IMG/VR virus record: IMGVR_UViG_3300050821_007602
Location: 1-49,599 of that record
Reading direction: 5' to 3' (one strand)
Length of the DNA stretch: 49,599 bases
DNA from: a virus
The notes beneath the pieces were generated by a model that did not search any database, was not told the origin of the DNA, and worked only from the letters and a program-made list of their open reading frames with translations. Of this stretch, positions 21,113 to 29,974 are shown piece by piece (position 1 is the stretch's first letter; the number at the start of each line of letters is the position of its first letter). The position numbers were made by a program, and so were the translations under genes.

Positions 21113-22626
21113 AAATTACCAGTCAAGTCGTAGCAGGATTCGTGGGTAGTCTGCTGGCACCGAACTTCGAAGATAGTTGTGCTTCTCCGGAGTTTCACCA
21201 TGAAGTGTGGGATCTGTGTTGTAGTAACGAACGATTCGTCGCAATAGCAGCCCCTCGTGGACATGCTAAATCAACCGCTGTGACGTTCGGTTATGGACTA
21301 GCTACCCTCCTATTCAGGGAACGTAAATTCATGCTCCTGGTATCGGATACAGAGTCCCAGGCGGCTCTTTTCCTAGGGAATATCAAGAATGCTCTGCAGG
21401 ATAACCAGCAACTGATTGAACTGTTTGGATTGAAGCGTAATCTGGCTGGACAGGTAGCCTTTGTAAAAGATAGCGAAACTGACATCATTGTAGAATTTGA
21501 TGACGGACATAGATTCCGTATTATCGCTAAAGGCTCAGAACAGAAACTCCGTGGTCTTCTCTGGAATAACTCCCGTCCCGATATCATTATTGGTGATGAC
21601 ATGGAGAATGATGAACTGGTAATGAACAAAGAGCGTCGTCTCAAGTTCAAGAAGTGGGTAAACAATGCCCTGCTTCCCTGCCGGTCAGACAAAGGTATCA
21701 TCCGTTTTGTGGGAACTATTCTTCATATGGACAGTATGCTGGAAGGCTTGATGCCCAAAAGATACGCCAAGAAGACCGTGGAAGAACCTCTCAAGACATA
21801 TTCAACACAGCGGATGATGTGGAAATCGATTAAGTATCGTGCCCATAGTGATGACTTCAAACAGATCCTTTGGCCACAGAAGAAGACGGCTGAAGAATTC
21901 AAGATGCTCCGCCAACAGGCTTTTGATAACGGGATGCCCGATGGATACAGTCAGGAATATCTCAACATACCAATCGATGAAAGTACCACGTACTTCCGCC
22001 GAACAGACTTCCTTCCCATGCGAGAAGAAGATTATAAATCCCCTTGCCGCTATTACATTACAGCGGACTTGGCGATCTCTGACAAAGAAACAGCAGATTA
22101 CTCTGTATTTGTGGTCGGAGCAGTGGATGAAGACAAACGAATCCAGATCCGGAATGTTATCCGCGACCGCATGGATGGCCGGGAAATTGTCGACACCCTC
22201 CTGATGCTTCAGAAACTGTATCAACCTGAGGCTATTGGTATTGAGGAAATGCAGGTCTCCAAGGCGATTGGCCCGTTCCTTCGGGAAGAGATGATCAAGA
22301 ACAATAACTTCATTTCTCTGTATCCGTTGAAACACGGTGGTAAGGATAAGATTACTCGGGCACGTTCAATCCAGGCTCGTATGCGAGCAAGTGGATGTAA
22401 GTTTGATAAGGCCGGAGACTGGTATCTAACCTTCGAAGATGAATTGATGCGCTTCCCTCGGGATAAGCATGATGACCAGGTTGATGCCTTCAGTTATCTC
22501 GGTTTGATGCTCGATGTTATTATTGAAGCTCCTACAGTCAAAGAACTTGAAGAAGAGGAATACCAGGAAGAGTACGAAAAGTCTGGTATGAACAACCAAG
22601 GACAATGTGAAAGTACAGGATACTGA
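21109..22626 (+). CDS. terminase large subunit
   Basis: A 505-residue packaging ATPase-nuclease. The ATPase half shows a Walker-A-like AAPRGHAKSTAVTFGYGL and a Walker B PDIIIGDDMEND. The RNase-H-like nuclease half shows YITADLAISDKETADYS (first metal Asp), EAIGIEEMQVSKA (Glu) and a later DKHDDQVDAFSYL (Asp pair). The start ATG overlaps the HNH stop (ATGA). Confidence 0.95.
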   Translation: MKITSQVVAGFVGSLLAPNFEDSCASPEFHHEVWDLCCSNERFVAIAAPRGHAKSTAVTFGYGLATLLFRERKFMLLVSDTESQAALFLGNIKNALQDNQQLIELFGLKRNLAGQVAFVKDSETDIIVEFDDGHRFRIIAKGSEQKLRGLLWNNSRPDIIIGDDMENDELVMNKERRLKFKKWVNNALLPCRSDKGIIRFVGTILHMDSMLEGLMPKRYAKKTVEEPLKTYSTQRMMWKSIKYRAHSDDFKQILWPQKKTAEEFKMLRQQAFDNGMPDGYSQEYLNIPIDESTTYFRRTDFLPMREEDYKSPCRYYITADLAISDKETADYSVFVVGAVDEDKRIQIRNVIRDRMDGREIVDTLLMLQKLYQPEAIGIEEMQVSKAIGPFLREEMIKNNNFISLYPLKHGGKDKITRARSIQARMRASGCKFDKAGDWYLTFEDELMRFPRDKHDDQVDAFSYLGLMLDVIIEAPTVKELEEEEYQEEYEKSGMNNQGQCESTGY

Positions 22627-22628
22627 TT

Positions 22629-24917
22629 ATGCCTATTAATGGAACGCCCGGTGGGGCTATGCAAGCAATGCAAGCTGGCTCCCAAGGTGGGGGTTTTGAT
22701 CCGAACCAGGATCCGTACAATCTAGCTGACGTAGCTCAACAAGCGGGCCAACAACAGCAACAGATGAACCAGATGCCGCAGCAGCCGCAACAGCCTGATA
22801 TCCCTCACCCAGATCAACAACAACCTCACCAACGTCTGCGTGGTTTCATTGAATCTGTAAACATCGCTGAAAAGCTCGATGAACAAACTCTGATGAAGAT
22901 TGGCCATGATTGTGCCGAGGGTTTTGAAGTTGATCTAATGAGTAGAGATGTCTGGGAACGGAAGATCAATGAATATACGAAACTGGCTCAGCAACTTCAG
23001 GAACAACGGACTTATCCTTGGCCTAAAGCCAGTAATGTTAAGTACCCACTCCTTTCGACTGCTGCTATGCAGTTTGCTGCTCGGGCTTATCCTACCCTGG
23101 TTCCTTCTGATGGTAAAATCGTACTGGGGCAAGTGATTGGTAAAGATCCTGATGATGCTAAACAGGATCAGGCTGATCGCATCAGTACCTATATGTCTTA
23201 TGACATTATGCATCAGATGAAGGGTTGGGAAGAAGGTATGGATAAACTCCTTATCATGCTCCCGATTGTTGGGACGATCTTCAAGAAAACCTATTGGGAT
23301 CCAATCAAGAAACAGAATTGCAGTCATGTATTGATGCCCAAGAATGTAGTGGTTAATTATTGGGCTACCGATCTGTGTGATGCTGAACGGGTCAGTGAAA
23401 TGATCCCGATGACCAAGCGTCAGATCAAACAACGCAAGATGAGCAAGTTGTTTTGTGAAGATGTGGATCTGGGCGCTCCTCCGAGCATTCCTTTTGATCT
23501 TCATCCTAAGCAAACCCAGTGGATGCCTAGTAATGACGACACTACTCCTTATGAAATCATTGAGCAGCATTGTTACTACGATCTTGACGATGACGGGTAT
23601 GCTGAACCTTATATTGTTACCTTTCACAGGCAGACTCGTAAGGTTCTCCGGATTACCGCGCGTTTTGATGAAAACACTATGTTGTTTAACGACGATGGTA
23701 GTCTGGCTGGGATTGAGCCTATTCATTACTATACCAAGTTTGGGTTCATCCCAAGCCCTGATGGGGGTTTTTATGACATCGGCTTTGGCATGCTTCTCGG
23801 CCCGCTTAATGAATCAGTTAACACCCTCATCAACCAGTTGATCGACAGTGGTACACTTAATAACCTCCAATCTGGTTTTATCGGTAAGGGTCTTCGTCTG
23901 CGCATGGGTGACATGCGTTTTATGCCTGGTCAATGGCAAGCGGTAAACGCTGTTGGGGATGACCTGAAGAAACAGATCTTCCCACTCCCGACCAAGGAGC
24001 CTAGCCCCGTGTTGTTCAACCTCATGGGCACCCTCATTACCTCTGGTAAGGAACTAGCTTCTGTTGCTGACATTTTCACTGGTAAGATGCCTGGACAGAA
24101 TACTCCTGCTACCACAACGATGGCCACAGTTGAGCAGGGAATGAAGGTCTTCACCGCGATCTATAAACGGATCTATCGGGCTTTGGCTGAAGAGTTCTGT
24201 AAACTCTTTAAGTTGAATGCAACTTATCTGAATCCTCAGACCTACAGTGCTGTGGTTAACGAACCTATTGGACCAGATGATTTTGACGAAACCACGTATC
24301 GAGTTATCCCGGCGGCTGATCCCAATGCAGTCAGTGCGCAGGAGAAACTGCAGAAAGCACAGGGTCTGCTTGAGCTGTTGCCTATTGGAGTACTCGATCC
24401 TGTACAGGTTATCACACGAGTGCTTAAAGCACAAGAACAGCCGAATTATGAGCAGTTGTTCAACCAGGCAGTTCAACAGACAGGTCAAATGCCTCCGCCG
24501 CCACCTGACCCGAAGGCGCAGGAACTACAGATGAAAGCTCAGGCTCAGCAACAAGATGCTCAGCTTAAGATGGTAATGGGTCAGCAGAAGATGGAACTGG
24601 AAGGACGTAGCGCTGAACAGAAGATGGCTATGCAAGCCCAGGAACATCAGCAGGAAATGCAGTTCAAGCAACAGGAAGCACAGATTGGTGCTCAAGCCCA
24701 ACTTCACCAGACACAAGCCCAGATTCAGGGTGAATTGATGAAGAATAAGGCGGAAGCCCAGATGCATCAACAAACGTTGCAACATGGCGAAGAAGATCAC
24801 AAAGCTCAGTTGCAGCATGGTGAAGAAGCCCATAAGGCCACCATCCAACAGAAGAAGGAGACTTCCAAATTAGCAGCCCAATCCAAATCTTCGCCGACTG
24901 GCGCAAAGAAGAAGTAA
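22629..24917 (+). CDS. portal protein with long Gln-rich C-terminus
   Basis: A 762-residue portal forming the dodecameric DNA gate of the head. Recognised by length, place after the terminase, and segments such as YTKLAQQLQEQRTYPWPKAS, FGMLLGPLNESVNTLINQLI and IFTGKMPGQNTPATTTMATV typical of podophage portals. N-terminus is Gly/Gln/Met/Pro-rich (residues 1-60); the last 170 residues are a Gln/Ala/Met/Lys-rich coiled coil, reminiscent of the P22 portal barrel. It starts two bases after the large terminase. Confidence 0.9.
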   Translation: MPINGTPGGAMQAMQAGSQGGGFDPNQDPYNLADVAQQAGQQQQQMNQMPQQPQQPDIPHPDQQQPHQRLRGFIESVNIAEKLDEQTLMKIGHDCAEGFEVDLMSRDVWERKINEYTKLAQQLQEQRTYPWPKASNVKYPLLSTAAMQFAARAYPTLVPSDGKIVLGQVIGKDPDDAKQDQADRISTYMSYDIMHQMKGWEEGMDKLLIMLPIVGTIFKKTYWDPIKKQNCSHVLMPKNVVVNYWATDLCDAERVSEMIPMTKRQIKQRKMSKLFCEDVDLGAPPSIPFDLHPKQTQWMPSNDDTTPYEIIEQHCYYDLDDDGYAEPYIVTFHRQTRKVLRITARFDENTMLFNDDGSLAGIEPIHYYTKFGFIPSPDGGFYDIGFGMLLGPLNESVNTLINQLIDSGTLNNLQSGFIGKGLRLRMGDMRFMPGQWQAVNAVGDDLKKQIFPLPTKEPSPVLFNLMGTLITSGKELASVADIFTGKMPGQNTPATTTMATVEQGMKVFTAIYKRIYRALAEEFCKLFKLNATYLNPQTYSAVVNEPIGPDDFDETTYRVIPAADPNAVSAQEKLQKAQGLLELLPIGVLDPVQVITRVLKAQEQPNYEQLFNQAVQQTGQMPPPPPDPKAQELQMKAQAQQQDAQLKMVMGQQKMELEGRSAEQKMAMQAQEHQQEMQFKQQEAQIGAQAQLHQTQAQIQGELMKNKAEAQMHQQTLQHGEEDHKAQLQHGEEAHKATIQQKKETSKLAAQSKSSPTGAKKK

Positions 24918-25102
24918 CCGTTGCTGTGTTTGAATACCTGAAGACACTACGTGATACAGCCCTTCAGGACCTAGAGTTTAATGCTGGCAAAGATGCCCTA
25001 CATGACCGCTGGAATGCGGGCCTCCTTGCTGGAATTAATGAAGTGCTCAATATGAGAGCAGATTCTATTTTAGACGAGGAGAGTCAAGAGAATGACTATT
25101 AA
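24869..25102 (+). CDS. small conserved phage protein (77 aa, AUU start proposed)
   Basis: The frame reads (ATT)SSPIQIFADWRKEEVTVAVF and continues to DEESQENDY, a form typical of small head-module proteins that begin within ten residues of D-W-R. No ATG, GTG or TTG precedes that motif. ATT at 24869 lies eight bases after AAGGAG, an excellent ribosome site inside the portal C-terminus. A GTG at 24926 would delete the conserved N-terminus and has no such site. It overlaps the GroES-like gene by eleven bases. Confidence 0.6.
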   Translation: MSSPIQIFADWRKEEVTVAVFEYLKTLRDTALQDLEFNAGKDALHDRWNAGLLAGINEVLNMRADSILDEESQENDY

Positions 25103-25445
25103 AGCCGTATTACACCGATTGGTGGTACAACCTGTAGATATTGAAGTTTATGATGACGTGGCAATCAAGATGAAAGAACTAGGCTTAGCTCAGGCAAAGA
25201 CTGAGGAAACCAAATATCTTCATACTCAGATTGATCAGGGTTATGTTCTGGATGTAGGCCCTACAGCCTTCCTGGATTATGTAAAGAAACATGATCTGGC
25301 AGTTCCAATCAAAGTGGGTACTCTCGTTACCTATGCTCGTCACAGTGGTAAAGCAGTAAAAGAAGATCCGCGCAAGGATGATTACGTTGTTATTCTGAAT
25401 GACGAAGACATCTTGTGCATTCATGAGGAGACTCAAAATGGCTAA
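25092..25445 (+). CDS. GroES-like co-chaperonin
   Basis: A 117-residue protein beginning MTIKAVLHRLVVQPVDIEVY. The GroES pattern is visible: RLVVxPxxIE, then YVLDVGPTAF, VPIKVGTLVTYARHSGKAV and DYVVILNDEDILCI. The middle of the protein (LGLAQAKTEETKYLHTQI) is where the mobile loop should be. Like T4 gp31, it would cap host GroEL during capsid folding. It lies between portal and scaffold, consistent with assembly. No GroEL is present in the window. Confidence 0.8.
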   Translation: MTIKAVLHRLVVQPVDIEVYDDVAIKMKELGLAQAKTEETKYLHTQIDQGYVLDVGPTAFLDYVKKHDLAVPIKVGTLVTYARHSGKAVKEDPRKDDYVVILNDEDILCIHEETQNG

Positions 25446-26220
25446 TGATCCCAAGAATGAACAAGGCATTAAGATCGAAGGTGAAGCACTTACTCCGGTA
25501 CAACAAGAAGCTCTGGAACAGGGTTGGGTACCTAAAGATGAGTTTGATGGTGATCCGGAACGATTTGTAGATGCTGGTGAATTTCTCCGTCGTGGAGAAC
25601 TCTTCCGAAAGATTGAATCCCAATCCAAGGAAATGAAGGACATGCGCAGAGCTTTGGCTGAACTTGCGAAGCATAATTCCAAGATTGCTGAAGTAGAATA
25701 CAAACGTGCTATTGCAGATCTGAAGGCACAAAAGAAGACAGCGCTCTCTGAAGGAGACGCAGATAAAGTTGTAGAGATCGATGATAAGTTGGATCTCGTA
25801 AAAGATCAACAACGACTCGCCTCACAACAAGCAGTACAACAGGCAATTCCGCAAGAAGTTCATCCTGAACTGCAGAATTGGATCTCAAATAACTCCTGGT
25901 ATGAAACCAATAAGGGTATGCGAGGTTGGGCAGATGCCCGTGGTGTCGAACTTGCTGAAGAAGGTAAGTCCCCTCGAGAAGTTCTTAAGGCTCTCGAAAA
26001 AGAAGTCAAAGATCGTTTTAAAGAGAAGTTCACCAACCCTAACCGGGAACGTGCTGGTGCTGTTGAAGGAGTCCGTGGACGTCCTATGGCAAGCAAATCA
26101 GATGATTCCTATGAGTTGACTGATACCGAAAGAACGATTATGAATACTCTGGTGAACCAGAAGGTTCTTACCAAGGAAGAGTATATCAAGCAGCTCAAAG
26201 CTGTCAAAGAACGTAACTAA
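25438..26220 (+). CDS. scaffold/head assembly protein
   Basis: A 260-residue acidic, helical, Gln/Glu/Lys-rich protein (MANDPKNEQGIKIEGEALTP...). Its long coiled-coil portion (KDMRRALAELAKHNSKIAEV, AIADLKAQKKTALSEGDADK) and its place between portal and capsid are typical of scaffolding proteins. GAGGAG precedes the ATG at 25438. Confidence 0.75.
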   Translation: MANDPKNEQGIKIEGEALTPVQQEALEQGWVPKDEFDGDPERFVDAGEFLRRGELFRKIESQSKEMKDMRRALAELAKHNSKIAEVEYKRAIADLKAQKKTALSEGDADKVVEIDDKLDLVKDQQRLASQQAVQQAIPQEVHPELQNWISNNSWYETNKGMRGWADARGVELAEEGKSPREVLKALEKEVKDRFKEKFTNPNRERAGAVEGVRGRPMASKSDDSYELTDTERTIMNTLVNQKVLTKEEYIKQLKAVKERN

Positions 26221-26238
26221 CCCCAGAGGGATCATACA

Positions 26239-26673
26239 ATGGTAAACCGTAAAACCGCACAAGACGAATCAACTGTGACGAGAGCTCGTCCGAAACGTAC
26301 TCCTGTTGGAGCACGTCCCAGGCTGCATCTGGAAGGTAAAGATCCCAATTTTGAATATCGTTGGGTTAATGACACTCCGGGTAATGTCTCAACGTATAAA
26401 TATCATGGATGGCAACTCTGTACGAATGATGAAGTAGATACGGGTAACTTCCGGGCTGAACAAGCTACCGAAGTTGGCTCTCTGGCTTCCGCAATCGTAG
26501 ATGGTGGGAATGGTCTGAAAGCATATGTCATGAAGATTTCTAAGGAAGAATTCCAGGAAATCCAGGACTATTATGAAGAGATCAATCGCTCCACCGAAGA
26601 GACAATGCATCCGAATCGTAACGATGGCGAATATGGTAAAATTGAAATTGATCGCTCTGGTCGACGGATTTAA
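26239..26673 (+). CDS. hypothetical head-module protein (144 aa)
   Basis: Basic N-terminus (RARPKRTPVGARPRLHLEGK) then YRWVNDTPGNVSTYKYHGWQ, then a helical C-terminal part. Genes like this sit before the capsid gene in several podophages; function unknown. Good spacing from the scaffold stop. Confidence 0.65.
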   Translation: MVNRKTAQDESTVTRARPKRTPVGARPRLHLEGKDPNFEYRWVNDTPGNVSTYKYHGWQLCTNDEVDTGNFRAEQATEVGSLASAIVDGGNGLKAYVMKISKEEFQEIQDYYEEINRSTEETMHPNRNDGEYGKIEIDRSGRRI

Positions 26674-26717
26674 CCTTACTCTAGCCATCAAATCTTATTA
26701 ATTTTGGAGATTTATAA

Positions 26718-27323
26718 ATGGCTAACGTAAGTCGTATTAACGGGTTTGTTCCCGTCAAGCACTTCGACGGCTCTCCCTGGAATGGTCAAGTAAATCGGTA
26801 CGTCACTGCGACGACCGATGCTACTCCGATCTTCAAGGGTGACCTCGTGACTTTGGCTGCTTTTACTGATACTCCGGGTTCGACGCCTTATCAAGGTAAC
26901 GTCGGTGGTACCCAGGGTGTTACGAAGGCAACCATTGGTGTAGGTAATCCGGTTGTTGGTGTGGCAGTTGGTTTTATGATTAACCCGCTCAACCTCAACA
27001 GCCCTCAATATCGTCTGGCTTCTACCCAGGTTTATGTCCTGGTTGTGGATGATCCGACGGTTGTGTTTGAAGTTCAATCGAGTGTTGCTCCTACGCCGAC
27101 TGATCTGAATAGCAATGGTGTTGTTACCGATGGTGGTGGTTCTACAGTGACTGGCGTGTCTGGTCAAGTTGTTAGTTCCTACAATACTGCTGCTACCAAC
27201 CAGGTCAAGGTCATGGGTGCTGTACAACGAGTGGATAATGATATCACCTCGGCTAACTACAAGATTTTGGTGGCGCTGAACAACCATCAATACTCTGGTG
27301 GTACTGGCACTCTGGGCGTCTAA
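26718..27323 (+). CDS. putative head decoration/structural protein (201 aa)
   Basis: A beta-rich, Gly/Thr/Val-rich protein (MANVSRINGFVPVKHFDGSP...) directly before the capsid gene, with GGAG upstream. Contains IFKGDLVTLAAFTDTPGS and VFEVQSSVAPTPTDL. Decoration or head-stabilising protein is inferred from place and composition. Confidence 0.6.
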   Translation: MANVSRINGFVPVKHFDGSPWNGQVNRYVTATTDATPIFKGDLVTLAAFTDTPGSTPYQGNVGGTQGVTKATIGVGNPVVGVAVGFMINPLNLNSPQYRLASTQVYVLVVDDPTVVFEVQSSVAPTPTDLNSNGVVTDGGGSTVTGVSGQVVSSYNTAATNQVKVMGAVQRVDNDITSANYKILVALNNHQYSGGTGTLGV

Positions 27324-27335
27324 GGAGAATAGAAA

Positions 27336-28250
27336 ATGGCAAGTATTATCAATAGTTCGAGCTTTGCAAAAGCTCTTTGGCCTGGCGTAAATGCCTGGTG
27401 GGGTAAGGCCTACGATGAGTATCCTGTTGAATGGGACAAACTCTTCGAGAAGTTTACTTCGCGTAAACAGTATGAAGAAGATGTTGGTATCTCTTCGTTC
27501 GGTCTGGCATCGGTTAAGCCTGAAGGCGCACCGATCACGTATGATGGTGAAACCCAAACCTTCACGACTCGCTACACTCACATCGTCTATGCTATCGGGT
27601 TTATTATCACCCGAGAAATCATGGAAGATGATCAATATGATGTAGTTGGTCAGCGTAAGGCACAAGGTCTTGCTTTCTCGGTTCGTCAAACGAAGGAAGT
27701 CAATGGTGCTAACGTGTACAACCGTGCATTCAATGCATCGTATGTTGGTGGTGATGGTGTCTCGATGGTAAACTCGGCTCACCCCCTGTTTGCTGGTGGC
27801 ACGTTCTCCAACCAGATCTCGACTGCTGCTGACCTGAGCGAAGCTGCTCTGGAACAAGCATGTATCGATATCGCCAACTTCACGAATGACCGTGGTCTGC
27901 GTATTGCAGTTCGTCCGGAATCGCTGATTCTTCCGATTCAACTTGAATTCGAAGCTGAGCGTATCCTGAAGACGGAACGTCGTGTTTCGAGCAATCTTAA
28001 CGATGTCAATGCACTGAAAGAAACGGGACGTTTCCCGAAGGGCATCATCCTCAACCACTACTTCACCAACCCGCTTGCATGGTTCATCCGCACGGACGTG
28101 AAGAACGGTCTGAAGATGTTTGAACGTCGTGGTGATGAATTTGAAATGGATAACGATTTCGATACTGAAAACGCCCGTTTCAAAGCAACCTCGCGTTATA
28201 GCTTTGGTTGGACTGATCCTCGTTGCATCTACGCTTCGCCGGGTGTGTGA
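27336..28250 (+). CDS. major capsid protein (Mu gpT-like HK97 fold)
   Basis: A 304-residue capsid subunit. Segments such as YPVEWDKLFEKFTSRKQYEE, IVYAIGFIITREIMEDDQYD, MVNSAHPLFAGGTFSNQIST and GLRIAVRPESLILP are the pattern of the Mu gpT-like major head proteins. It is preceded by a strong AAGGAG and followed by a hairpin that could limit readthrough. No N-terminal delta domain is evident, in keeping with the separate scaffold. Confidence 0.9.
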   Translation: MASIINSSSFAKALWPGVNAWWGKAYDEYPVEWDKLFEKFTSRKQYEEDVGISSFGLASVKPEGAPITYDGETQTFTTRYTHIVYAIGFIITREIMEDDQYDVVGQRKAQGLAFSVRQTKEVNGANVYNRAFNASYVGGDGVSMVNSAHPLFAGGTFSNQISTAADLSEAALEQACIDIANFTNDRGLRIAVRPESLILPIQLEFEAERILKTERRVSSNLNDVNALKETGRFPKGIILNHYFTNPLAWFIRTDVKNGLKMFERRGDEFEMDNDFDTENARFKATSRYSFGWTDPRCIYASPGV

Positions 28251-28256
28251 TAAATC

Positions 28257-28274
28257 GCAGCCCTTCGGGGCTGC
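28257..28274 (+). terminator. UUCG hairpin after the capsid gene
   Basis: GCAGCCC TTCG GGGCTGC followed by TTCTTC: a perfect seven-pair stem with an extra-stable UUCG loop. The T-run is interrupted, so a partial terminator or mRNA stabiliser is likely. Confidence 0.6.
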
Positions 28275-28291
28275 TTCTTCTGGAGATTTAA

Positions 28292-28753
28292 ATGGGTATT
28301 AAGAATGTAGCGGATCTGATTTCGCTTAACCCCAGTTATCCGGACGCACAAAATCCCGTTCGTAAGTCTCGCCTTGTGGTTCCGTTCCAGGTTCTTCGCA
28401 CGAATACGACTGCTATTAAAGTAGCGGTACTTCCTGCTGATGCAACCATCGTTGGCTTTACCTGGTTTATCCAGACGGCCTCGAATGCGACGACGACTGC
28501 AACGGTAACACTTACCGGCCAAGGTGTGGGTCCGACTGGACAGACGTTTGCTTTTGGTTCACAAAACGTTTTGGTTACTGGTACGTATTTGATGAATTCC
28601 ACCGTGAATATCCTGACGGGTACTTTCAATCTGGAGCGCCCTCCGGCAGTTCAGACTTCCGGTGATATCATCGTTTATGCGACGTATGCTGAAACTGGTA
28701 CGGCTTCCACGACTGGTGGACCGTTCTATTGCATTATTGATTACGTTCGTTAA
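28292..28753 (+). CDS. hypothetical virion protein (153 aa)
   Basis: MGIKNVADLISLNPSYPDAQ then VVPFQVLRTNTTAIKVAVLP and a Thr/Val/Gly-rich beta region. Framed by UUCG hairpins before and after. Structural role inferred from location and composition. Confidence 0.6.
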   Translation: MGIKNVADLISLNPSYPDAQNPVRKSRLVVPFQVLRTNTTAIKVAVLPADATIVGFTWFIQTASNATTTATVTLTGQGVGPTGQTFAFGSQNVLVTGTYLMNSTVNILTGTFNLERPPAVQTSGDIIVYATYAETGTASTTGGPFYCIIDYVR

Positions 28754-28756
28754 TCT

Positions 28757-28780
28757 GGCAGCCTCTTCGGAGGCTGTTTC
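28757..28780 (+). terminator. second UUCG hairpin
   Basis: CAGCCTC TTCG GAGGCTG followed by TTTCAC: same architecture as the hairpin at 28257. A weak T-run suggests partial termination or 3' end stabilisation. Confidence 0.55.
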
Positions 28781-28795
28781 ACTTGGAGATACTTA

Positions 28796-29110
28796 ATGCG
28801 TCCCGTTACGGAAACAGTAACTGGAGTTGGGACTTCCCCAACTATCCCGATGGATTTTCGGGCACAGAATTTCAATATTGGTTTTGGGTGTGAGGTTACT
28901 GGTTCGGTGACGTATTCAGTGCAGCATACCTTTGACGATATTTATAATCCCTTGATTACACCCGTCTGGTTTAATCATGCATTTGTAAACGCAGTAACAA
29001 CGAGTATGGATGGTAACTATGCCTTCCCGATTCGTGCAATGCGCCTTAACGTTACAGCCGGTACTGGTTCTGTAACTATTAATATTATTTCGTCGTCTGG
29101 TCAGGGTTAA
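28796..29110 (+). CDS. hypothetical virion protein (104 aa)
   Basis: MRPVTETVTGVGTSPTIPMD, then FNIGFGCEVTGSVTYSVQHT and a Val/Thr-rich C-terminus. All-beta composition and place in the structural operon suggest a minor virion or fibre-associated protein. Confidence 0.6.
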   Translation: MRPVTETVTGVGTSPTIPMDFRAQNFNIGFGCEVTGSVTYSVQHTFDDIYNPLITPVWFNHAFVNAVTTSMDGNYAFPIRAMRLNVTAGTGSVTINIISSSGQG

Positions 29111-29115
29111 TCATC

Positions 29116-29796
29116 ATGACTACAGCCGTCTCTCTCGTTACAGGTGTATCTGGTGCAGGAGTCGGATTTCAACCCCCAGGTTCAAATTCTAATAATACTC
29201 CAGCGACGACTGCTTTTGTTAATAACCAGATTGCCTATTTTCATGCTACCCTCCCGCTTTCGGGTGTTACAGGTGGTGTTTATAACCAGGCTTCTCTAGG
29301 TAGTGGATGTACCTTTGCAATCCTGTCTTCTGGTGGGGTGATCACGGGAATTGCCACTATTGTCTCTGGTGGGGCTAATTACGTTGTTGGGGATATGTTG
29401 GTTGCCCAATCGGGTAATTATGATGCGGTGGTTCGTGTTACCTCAGTTAATAGTGGTTCTGTCCTGACTCTAGCGGTTGTATATGGAGGTACAGGATACA
29501 CCAATGGACTTCAAGCTACAGCTAATCAGATTCCTCCGGGTTCTCGTTTTGTTCCGATCTTTGGGGCCTTGACGAGCAATATGACGATCATTATAGCTAA
29601 CGGACCGTCTTTGACATTTAGTCGTTCCCCGATCTTTGCGAATAATACAAGTGGTGCTTTTACCGTTACGGTATTACTTAGTAATGGTGCTGGTGGAACT
29701 GTTGGTACTGGTGTCGTGTTGACACAGGGTTCAAACAATTCAACTGCCCAATTGGTAGTTACCGATGGTCAATCTGATGTCTGGAAAGTAGCATGA
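29116..29796 (+). CDS. putative tail fibre protein (226 aa)
   Basis: A Gly/Ser/Thr/Val-rich protein with an N-terminal NNTPATTAFVNNQIAYFHAT repeat unit shared with the fibre at 29975, followed by a GGAN/GGTGYT beta-region (VSGGANYVVGDMLVAQSGNY, VYGGTGYTNGLQATAN). Probably part of the short fibres; ATGA overlap with the next gene. Confidence 0.6.
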   Translation: MTTAVSLVTGVSGAGVGFQPPGSNSNNTPATTAFVNNQIAYFHATLPLSGVTGGVYNQASLGSGCTFAILSSGGVITGIATIVSGGANYVVGDMLVAQSGNYDAVVRVTSVNSGSVLTLAVVYGGTGYTNGLQATANQIPPGSRFVPIFGALTSNMTIIIANGPSLTFSRSPIFANNTSGAFTVTVLLSNGAGGTVGTGVVLTQGSNNSTAQLVVTDGQSDVWKVA

Positions 29797-29966
29797 CCTC
29801 TAACGTTACTATTGATCCGAGTGTTACAGATGGTCCTTCAGTGGTCGATGGTCCAGGAGTGTCTGAATATATTTCTACAACTGCTGGCGCTATGCAAGGA
29901 GATTTACTTCTGATGACGACAGCAATTCTTCTTCTAATGACTGGTGGTAGTCTTCTTCTTGTGTAA
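29793..29966 (+). CDS. hypothetical small protein (57 aa)
   Basis: Frame missed by length filters: MTSNVTIDPSVTDGPSVVDG to LLLMTGGSLLLV. ATGA overlap with the upstream stop. The hydrophobic end LLLMTTAILLLMTGGSLLLV could be membrane-inserted or a beta-repeat; a similar GGNWLLMTGG end occurs in the protein at 30944. Confidence 0.55.
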   Translation: MTSNVTIDPSVTDGPSVVDGPGVSEYISTTAGAMQGDLLLMTTAILLLMTGGSLLLV

Positions 29967-29974
29967 GGTATGAT

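Noticed and set aside
26712-28058. 448-codon minus-strand frame opposite the capsid genes
   Set aside because: Antisense of the decoration and capsid genes; codon bias of the real genes creates an open frame.
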